Below are positions 57,964-64,000 of a stretch of 64,000 bases of DNA, piece after piece. Below the pieces are notes generated by a model. The model did not search any database and was not told the origin of the DNA. It saw nothing but the letters and a program-made list of their open reading frames with translations. Within the stretch, counting starts at the first letter, position 1; each line of letters starts with the position of its first letter. The translations under genes and the position numbers were made by a program. The stretch is from Synechococcus sp. UW140 (GTDB lineage: Bacteria > Cyanobacteriota > Cyanobacteriia > PCC-6307 > Cyanobiaceae): positions 1-64,000 of the forward strand of contig CAMCMT010000010.1 of the NCBI GenBank assembly GCA_945875915.1, written 5' to 3'.

Positions 57964-58706
57964 ATAATGGTTACTTTGCCAGTGCCAATGTCGAAATAGG
58001 CAGATCTGATCGCTAGTTTGCCGCTGGCCTGGGCCTGCTTGAGCACGTCGCTGCGTTGGCTGAGTGCAGCGGTGGTATAGCGGGCATTGCCTTGAATGGC
58101 CTTGGTGAGATCGTCGCCTGGCTTGAGCGAAGCCCGAATCGGCTTCACCAACCCCTCCAGGAGGGGGGTTAGGGGCTCGGACGCTATGGCGGCCTTGACG
58201 GCACCGCAGGCGCTATGGCCCATCACCAGGATCAAGGGCACGCCCAGCACGGCCACGGCGTATTCCATCGAGGCAATCGCATCGTCAAAGGCCGTATTGC
58301 CGGCGGCCCGTACCTGGAAAAGTTCGCCGGAACCGGCAGCAAAGATCCATTCCGGCGCGACCCGGGCGTCGGCGCAGCTCAGCAGGGCGGCCCAGGGCTT
58401 CTGGCCTTCGGCTAGGGCGGCCGGATTGATCTGACAGCCAGCTGCAAAGATCGACTTGGTCAACTCCATGCGCTGGCTTGCCGTTGGTGCACTCACTGCT
58501 TGCTGCCAGGCCTTGCTGAATGTGCTATTACGACGCAACAGTTCAGCGAGGGGATCCGTAGGGGGTGAACAGACGGTGAGATCCTTGGCCAGTTTTGGAT
58601 CCATGGTGCCAGCCGCCTGGGCAGCGCCGCCACTTAGCTTTGGCAGTACAAACCCACCTGCAACCAGGCCCGCTGCTTGTAATAGGTGTCGTCTAGAAAA
58701 AGCCAT
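57960..58706 (-). CDS. Tat-exported beta-class carbonic anhydrase
   Basis: A 248-residue beta carbonic anhydrase. The N-terminus has a twin-arginine signal (FSRRHLLQAAGLVAGGFVLP). Zinc ligands are Cys111, His164 and Cys167, in CADARV and GHSACGAVKA, and the Asp113/Arg115 dyad is intact. It should act in the periplasm or lumen, like the external beta enzyme EcaB. It ends in a 4-bp overlap with arfB. An alpha-class enzyme lies 1 kb away. Confidence 0.92.
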   Translation of the reverse strand: MAFSRRHLLQAAGLVAGGFVLPKLSGGAAQAAGTMDPKLAKDLTVCSPPTDPLAELLRRNSTFSKAWQQAVSAPTASQRMELTKSIFAAGCQINPAALAEGQKPWAALLSCADARVAPEWIFAAGSGELFQVRAAGNTAFDDAIASMEYAVAVLGVPLILVMGHSACGAVKAAIASEPLTPLLEGLVKPIRASLKPGDDLTKAIQGNARYTTAALSQRSDVLKQAQASGKLAIRSAYFDIGTGKVTII

Positions 58707-58829
58707 TTCAATTTTTTTAAATGGTTTGGCCGGGTAGGCCCTGGCCTTCGGGCAAATCTAGGTGCAAACCGTTGAAATTGGCTTCATTCGGGGACTACAA
58801 TAGAATCACAGTATGGCGTCTGGGGGTAA

Positions 58830-59771
<942 letters not shown>

Positions 59772-59825
59772 AGGGGCCAAAGCCCAGCCCATACCGACTA
59801 GCCCCTTTCCACCCACCCGCTCGCC

Positions 59826-60722
59826 TTGACCAGCCCCGAATCCCCCAGCCGCCCCGCCGCCGAGCTCCTGGCCGACTTGTTTGACACCGAAGGCGCTATC
59901 TACATGGCCAGTCGCCGTGATCCGGCCGGCTGCCGGGTGGGCCTGTTCGGCGTGCCCTACGACGGCACCACCTCCTTTCGGCCCGGCACCCGCTTTGGTC
60001 CGGCGGCGATCCGGGAGGTGAGCTCGGGCCTGGAGAGCTACGACCCCCAGCTCGACCGCGACCTCGAAGACCTGGCCTTCGCCGACTTGGGCGCCGTGGC
60101 CATTCCCTTCGGCGCGCCGGAGCCGGTGGTGGCGGCGGTGAAGGCGGCAACCGAGGCGGTGTTGGGCCTGGGGCTGAAGCCGTTGATGCTGGGCGGCGAA
60201 CATTCGATCAGCAGTGGCGCCGTGGCGGCCATGGCCGAGCGCTATCCGGAGCTGGCCCTGGTGCAGCTCGATGCCCATGCCGATCTGCGCCACGAGTGGC
60301 TGGGCAACCAGCACAGCCATGCCTGTGCGATGCGCCGCTGCCTGGAGGTGCTTCCCAGTGGCGACCTCCTACAGATCGCCATCCGCAGCGGCACCCGCGC
60401 GGAGTTCAGCGAGCTGCGCCAGAGCAGCCGGCTGGTGGCGATTGAGCGGATGGCCAAATCCCTGGCGGGCCTGCGGGGCCGGCCCCTCTATCTCACCGTT
60501 GATCTCGACTGGTTCGATCCTGCCGTGATGGCCGGAACCGGCACTCCGGAACCGGGGGGGTATCTCTGGAAGGATTTCGCGGTGTTGGTTGATGAGCTGC
60601 GCCATCACCAGCTGGTGGGTGCCGACGTGGTGGAACTGGCGCCCCAGCTGGATCCCAGTGGGGTGAGCAGTGTGCTGGCGGCCAAGGTGGTGCGCAGTTT
60701 GCTGCTGTTGCTGGGGCAGTGA
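59826..60722 (+). CDS. speB: Agmatinase-type ureohydrolase
   Basis: A 298-residue Mn enzyme that splits agmatine to putrescine and urea. The metal ligands are in GGEHSISSGAV, QLDAHADLRHEW and TVDLDWFDPAVMAGTGTPEPGG. FGVPYDGTTSFRPGTRFGPAAIRE is the family N-terminal region. The start is a TTG at 59826, 54 bp after speE. The substrate (agmatine) is inferred from context. Confidence 0.92.
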   Translation: MTSPESPSRPAAELLADLFDTEGAIYMASRRDPAGCRVGLFGVPYDGTTSFRPGTRFGPAAIREVSSGLESYDPQLDRDLEDLAFADLGAVAIPFGAPEPVVAAVKAATEAVLGLGLKPLMLGGEHSISSGAVAAMAERYPELALVQLDAHADLRHEWLGNQHSHACAMRRCLEVLPSGDLLQIAIRSGTRAEFSELRQSSRLVAIERMAKSLAGLRGRPLYLTVDLDWFDPAVMAGTGTPEPGGYLWKDFAVLVDELRHHQLVGADVVELAPQLDPSGVSSVLAAKVVRSLLLLLGQ

Positions 60723-61060
60723 GCTTGTATGGCCACGCCCCTGGTGCCAGAGCGAGGCTGTTGTGAGGACCTCCCTGCAGGAATAAACATCACCACCCGC
60801 GACCGTCACTGCAAGCGGAAACTTGAGCCCAGACCCTCACGGCGGCGCAGGTGCAGAGCCGATCTGAGATCACTAGCCAGGGCAGAGAGCTCAAGGACCT
60901 TCAAAAATCCGGATTAACAAAAACGAGGGCCATCCTGAAGCACGTTGCAATTACAATGTAGCCCCCGTCACCTCCAAGCGTATTGCCAAGAACGTCGGCG
61001 GGTTCATTAACGTCTTCTTAACCCCATTGATAAATTGACTCCTTAAAATAAATAAATAAA
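60723..61060. other. speB downstream intergenic region
   Basis: No gene is called. A small frame near 60729-60917 is Arg/Pro-rich and unsupported. The 3' third is AT-rich, contains a Pho-box-like pair and leads to the phosphatase-like gene. From memory gcvT often follows speB in picocyanobacteria; it is not here. Confidence 0.5.
61006..61025 (+). promoter_or_regulatory. Candidate Pho box
   Basis: ATTAACGT and CTTAACCC share TTAAC with an 11-bp centre spacing, as in cyanobacterial PhoB boxes (PyTTAAPyPy repeats). They lie about 55-75 bp before the phosphatase-like start. The third repeat is poor. Confidence 0.35.
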
Positions 61061-61078
61061 TTGTTTCAGGCAAATCCT

Positions 61079-64000
61079 GTGGCGTTGGTCTTCAATCTTC
61101 TGACTCCTGCAGTTGCCGCCGATAGCGGGAAAATAAACGCGAAAGCGCAGGATGCCAACGCCGAGATCTCTGCCTACAACCCCGCCAGTGGCTACCTCTA
61201 CACGGTTGGCGGCGGATCTGGAGCTCTTGTTGTTAGTGATCTGCGCAACCCGGCTAGTTCGCTGGTAGTAGCACGCGGCACCTCCGACGTCGTCGGTGAA
61301 ACCTTCCAGAGCGTGGCGGTCTTTGGCAATCTGCTCGCAGTTGCGGTGCAGAACGCTGTTAAGACCGATTCAGGCTTTGTTCAGTTCTATGGCCTGACCA
61401 ATCCCTCTCTTCCGACCCTGCTCAGCACCGTCACCGTGGGCGCCCTGCCCGACATGGTGAAGTTCAGCAGCGATGGCAAGAAGCTGCTGCTCACCAATGA
61501 AGGCGAGCCCAACACCGCCTACACAATTGACCCTGTGGGTTCGATCTCGTTGATCGACACCAGTGGCTATCTCGCCGCGACACCTGTGGTGCCAGCCCAG
61601 ACGAATGTGCAAACTGTTGATTTCAGTGCCTGGAACAACCGCAAGGCCGAGCTGAGCAACCGCGGCATCCGCATCACGGGCAAAGCCGGGGTTACCACCA
61701 CCCTGGCCCAAGACATCGAGCCCGAAGCGATCGCGATCACCGCCGACGGTAAGACGGCCTACATCTCCTTGCAGGAAAACAACGCGATCGCTGTGCTCGA
61801 TATCAGCACAACAACCCCTGCGATCACGGCGATCTTCTCGGCAGGGATTCAGGATTGGGATCGTGGCACTGCCAGCGCCAAGAATTACTCCTATACCCTT
61901 TCTTACGCAGCTGGCAATCAGAATCTCCCCGCAGGAGCTCAGGCTGGGGGCCTTTCGGGTCTGTTCTTTGCTGGCATCGAAACGATCGGCAGTGCGACGC
62001 TGGACGTTTACTATTCCGTCACCGACCGTGGTCCGAACGGTTCGTTGGTTGCTGGTAAGCGTCAGTTTCTCGATCCTGACTTTCAGCCCACCATCTTCAA
62101 GCTGGGCATGGATCGCGCCACTGGCGCAGTCACCGAGCTGGGAAAGATTGGCCTCAAGCGTGCCGATGGCACATCACTGACCGGCCTGCCGGAGCTGCAA
62201 GGAAAGGATGACATCCCCGTCGATGTTGCTAACCAGAGCCTTGCCTACGACCCCTTCGGCATTGACTCTGAAACCATCTCCATCTTCACCGCCACGTTCG
62301 GTGGAGTATCCCGCAAAGTGTTCGCCGTCGGCGATGAATATCGCGGCCAGATTGCGATCTTTGATTTCACTACAGGCAATCTGATTCAGCGCTATATCCC
62401 CTCTGGCCAGAAGGCCCTGCTGAGCGCCCAACACAACGTGGGTGGCGCAACCCCGATCGGCGCCGAAACGATCGATAGCCTGCCCGCCATCTACGGCAAC
62501 CGCTGGAGCAACCGCGGCATCGAAGGCATGGCCTTCAACAGCAAGGACAACCTGCTTTACGCGTTCATGCAGAGCCCGTTGGATGTTGACAGTAATAACG
62601 ATGGTGTTGTAGCCGAGCGCAGTCCTTCCCAACTCACCCGTATCCTGGCGATCGACCCCACCACCGGAACCCCGGTCAAGGAGCATCTCTACTTGCTGAG
62701 CGGCCGTTCTGGCCAGGACAAGATTGGCGATGTCGCCTACGACGCGGCCCGCAATGTGTTCCTGGTGATGGAGCGCGACAGCAGCCGGCTGCTTAACGGC
62801 TTTAAGAGTGTTTACGAGGTAGATCTGCGCGGTGCCAGCGACACCCTGCCTGTCACCCTCGCCGCCGATCAGGCGGCCAGTGGCTGGCTCGCAAAAATCG
62901 GCGTGGCTAGTCCCGAGCTACTCGACAACAGCCTCGCCTTGGCAAATGGTATTTACTCAGCCTCCAGCGCCGATCGCCTGGCAGGCGCCAGTATCAAGCT
63001 GGTGAACAAAGTTGAGCTGTTTAACCTGCCTTCGGTGGGTGGCAGCCTTGCCTACGACAAACCCGAAGGACTCACCCTGCGGGATGACGGCGCGGTTGTC
63101 ATCAACTACGACAACGACTTCGGTACCGAGGGCGCCAACGGTAACGCCTTCACCGTGGTGACCTTCAGCAACCCGGCTCTGGATACCGAGGACAACGCGA
63201 ACGGAGGCTATACCGCTGCCACTAACCATGACGTTTACGGCCTAGTAATGCCGGATGGTCTGGCGACCTTCACCTACAAAGGTGAAAATTTCATTCTTGC
63301 CGCTGGTGAAGGCGACGACCGCAACGACTTCCTCAACCCCGACGAAACCAACCGGGTCTCGGCCCTGTTCACCGCTGCAGCCGCAGCCACGGACGTCCAG
63401 AAGGCAGGTCTTGTGGCAACCAACGCCCAAAGACTGAACATCCTCACCAACACCGGCGATCTCGATGGCGATGGCATCATCGACCAGGCCTATGTGGCCG
63501 GTTCACGTTCCCTACGGATCTTTGATTCCAAGGGGAACGTTGTTTGGGATTCGGGCGTGGCCCTTGAAGAGCTCGCCAATACCCTTACCCTCTATCCGGT
63601 TAACGATCGTGAAGATGTCAAGGGTGTCGAGCCCGAAATGGTGGAAGTGTTCACCATCAATGGCAGCACCTACGCCTTCGTGGCCCTGGAGCGAACTACC
63701 ACCAGCATGGCGGCGATCTTCGATGTCTCTAACCCGTATGCCGCGGTGGCTGTCCCTCCCATTACTTTCCCTAATGCCCAGCGGATTGAGGGGATCACCT
63801 TCCTCACCAGCCCCACCAACGTCGCCCGCAGCGTGATCGCCTCCAGCGAAGGCAACGATGTGGTGTCGGTGCTGGATTTCCCGATCCCCTATCGCCTGCA
63901 GCTTCTGCACCTCTCCGATGGTGAAGCTGGCCTGCTGGCTTCCCAGACGGCGCCTTACCTTGCAGCGCTCGTTGATGGTTTTGATAACACCTATGCCAAC
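61079..64000 (+). CDS. Large phosphatase-like protein (choice-of-anchor I, phytase-like, 5'-nucleotidase start), 3' truncated
   Basis: The frame is open for at least 974 codons to the right edge. A β-propeller-like part (SLIDT, EPEAIAITADGKTAYISLQENN) resembles choice-of-anchor I proteins. From about residue 470 an esterase/phytase-like part (RGIEGMAFNSKDNLLYAFMQ, KIGDVAYDAARNVFLVMERD) is inserted. The propeller resumes with VEPEMVEVFTINGSTYAFVALE. The last 40 residues begin a 5'-nucleotidase/metallophosphatase (LQLLHLSDGEAG). It is probably an atypical alkaline phosphatase for phosphate scavenging. The start is GTG 61079 or TTG 61061; a weak signal (LVFNLLTPAVAA) follows. Confidence 0.8.
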   Translation, partial: MALVFNLLTPAVAADSGKINAKAQDANAEISAYNPASGYLYTVGGGSGALVVSDLRNPASSLVVARGTSDVVGETFQSVAVFGNLLAVAVQNAVKTDSGFVQFYGLTNPSLPTLLSTVTVGALPDMVKFSSDGKKLLLTNEGEPNTAYTIDPVGSISLIDTSGYLAATPVVPAQTNVQTVDFSAWNNRKAELSNRGIRITGKAGVTTTLAQDIEPEAIAITADGKTAYISLQENNAIAVLDISTTTPAITAIFSAGIQDWDRGTASAKNYSYTLSYAAGNQNLPAGAQAGGLSGLFFAGIETIGSATLDVYYSVTDRGPNGSLVAGKRQFLDPDFQPTIFKLGMDRATGAVTELGKIGLKRADGTSLTGLPELQGKDDIPVDVANQSLAYDPFGIDSETISIFTATFGGVSRKVFAVGDEYRGQIAIFDFTTGNLIQRYIPSGQKALLSAQHNVGGATPIGAETIDSLPAIYGNRWSNRGIEGMAFNSKDNLLYAFMQSPLDVDSNNDGVVAERSPSQLTRILAIDPTTGTPVKEHLYLLSGRSGQDKIGDVAYDAARNVFLVMERDSSRLLNGFKSVYEVDLRGASDTLPVTLAADQAASGWLAKIGVASPELLDNSLALANGIYSASSADRLAGASIKLVNKVELFNLPSVGGSLAYDKPEGLTLRDDGAVVINYDNDFGTEGANGNAFTVVTFSNPALDTEDNANGGYTAATNHDVYGLVMPDGLATFTYKGENFILAAGEGDDRNDFLNPDETNRVSALFTAAAAATDVQKAGLVATNAQRLNILTNTGDLDGDGIIDQAYVAGSRSLRIFDSKGNVVWDSGVALEELANTLTLYPVNDREDVKGVEPEMVEVFTINGSTYAFVALERTTTSMAAIFDVSNPYAAVAVPPITFPNAQRIEGITFLTSPTNVARSVIASSEGNDVVSVLDFPIPYRLQLLHLSDGEAGLLASQTAPYLAALVDGFDNTYAN

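Noticed and set aside
60729-60917. 62-codon Arg/Pro-rich frame after speB
   Set aside because: Composition typical of noncoding GC-rich DNA; no ribosome site or motif.
60723-61060. Glycine riboswitch after speB (expected before gcvT)
   Set aside because: No gcvT follows and I could not find the conserved glycine-aptamer core.

Overview
The window is a 64 kb, mostly GC-rich piece of chromosome from an alpha-cyanobacterium of the Cyanobium/Synechococcus type. The evidence is the gene content (a Gap2-type GAPDH, a lumenal cyclophilin, a Gly-rich RRM protein, an HpsJ-family protein, an ABC1 kinase, exported carbonic anhydrases) and the gene order. From memory, the run dnaN, PRC-like gene, purL, purF, gyrA/parC paralogue, TPR gene, queG, HpsJ, DUF502, nusB, ftsY, SpoIIE phosphatase, argH, RRM gene, dus, grpE, dnaJ, tusA-like, rsgA, ybaB, murB, murC, gap, thiL, cyclophilin, efp, accB, pdxA, SDR, HNH is the ancestral gene order next to the replication origin in Prochlorococcus and Synechococcus. 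It is read here from right to left.

Layout. 0-15 kb: HNH fragment, cation/proton antiporter, SDR protein, pdxA, efp-accB, cyclophilin-thiL, gap2, murC-murB-ybaB, and the grpE-dnaJ-tusA-rsgA chaperone/ribosome cluster; two small membrane proteins are tucked antisense beside the SDR gene. 15-20 kb: type IV pilus motor and platform genes pilB, pilT and pilC. 20-34 kb: flavoprotein and dus head to head, then a long leftward block (HpsJ, DUF502, nusB, ftsY, phosphatase, argH, RRM protein) and a rightward block (queG, TPR, type II topoisomerase A subunit). 34-40.2 kb: purF, purL, PRC-like protein and dnaN. The 540 bp between dnaN and thrC carry a cluster of TTTTCCCC-like 9-mers that resembles a diverged replication origin, plus a good thrC terminator. 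41-49.7 kb: thrC, DUF1400 protein, ABC1 kinase, recN, uvrA.

From 49.7 kb the conserved backbone is interrupted. A visibly more AT-rich accessory stretch holds a 790-residue fusion (catalytically degenerate formylglycine-generating-enzyme fold, CHRD and DUF4114), a decayed copy of the uvrA 3' end, a DUF3431 gene facing a UDP-galactopyranose mutase gene, and two small exported Cys-containing proteins. Next come an exported alpha carbonic anhydrase and a Tat-exported beta carbonic anhydrase, the latter coupled to arfB. The backbone returns with speE-speB. It is broken again by a very large phosphatase-like gene (beta-propeller, phytase-like and 5'-nucleotidase parts) that runs off the right edge and has a Pho-box-like pair upstream.

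Themes: the left and centre are housekeeping genes for replication, cell wall, chaperones, nucleotides and the pilus motor. The right side is about the cell surface and periplasm: inorganic carbon, phosphate and glycan chemistry. I saw no rRNA, tRNA, CRISPR array, transposase or prophage genes.
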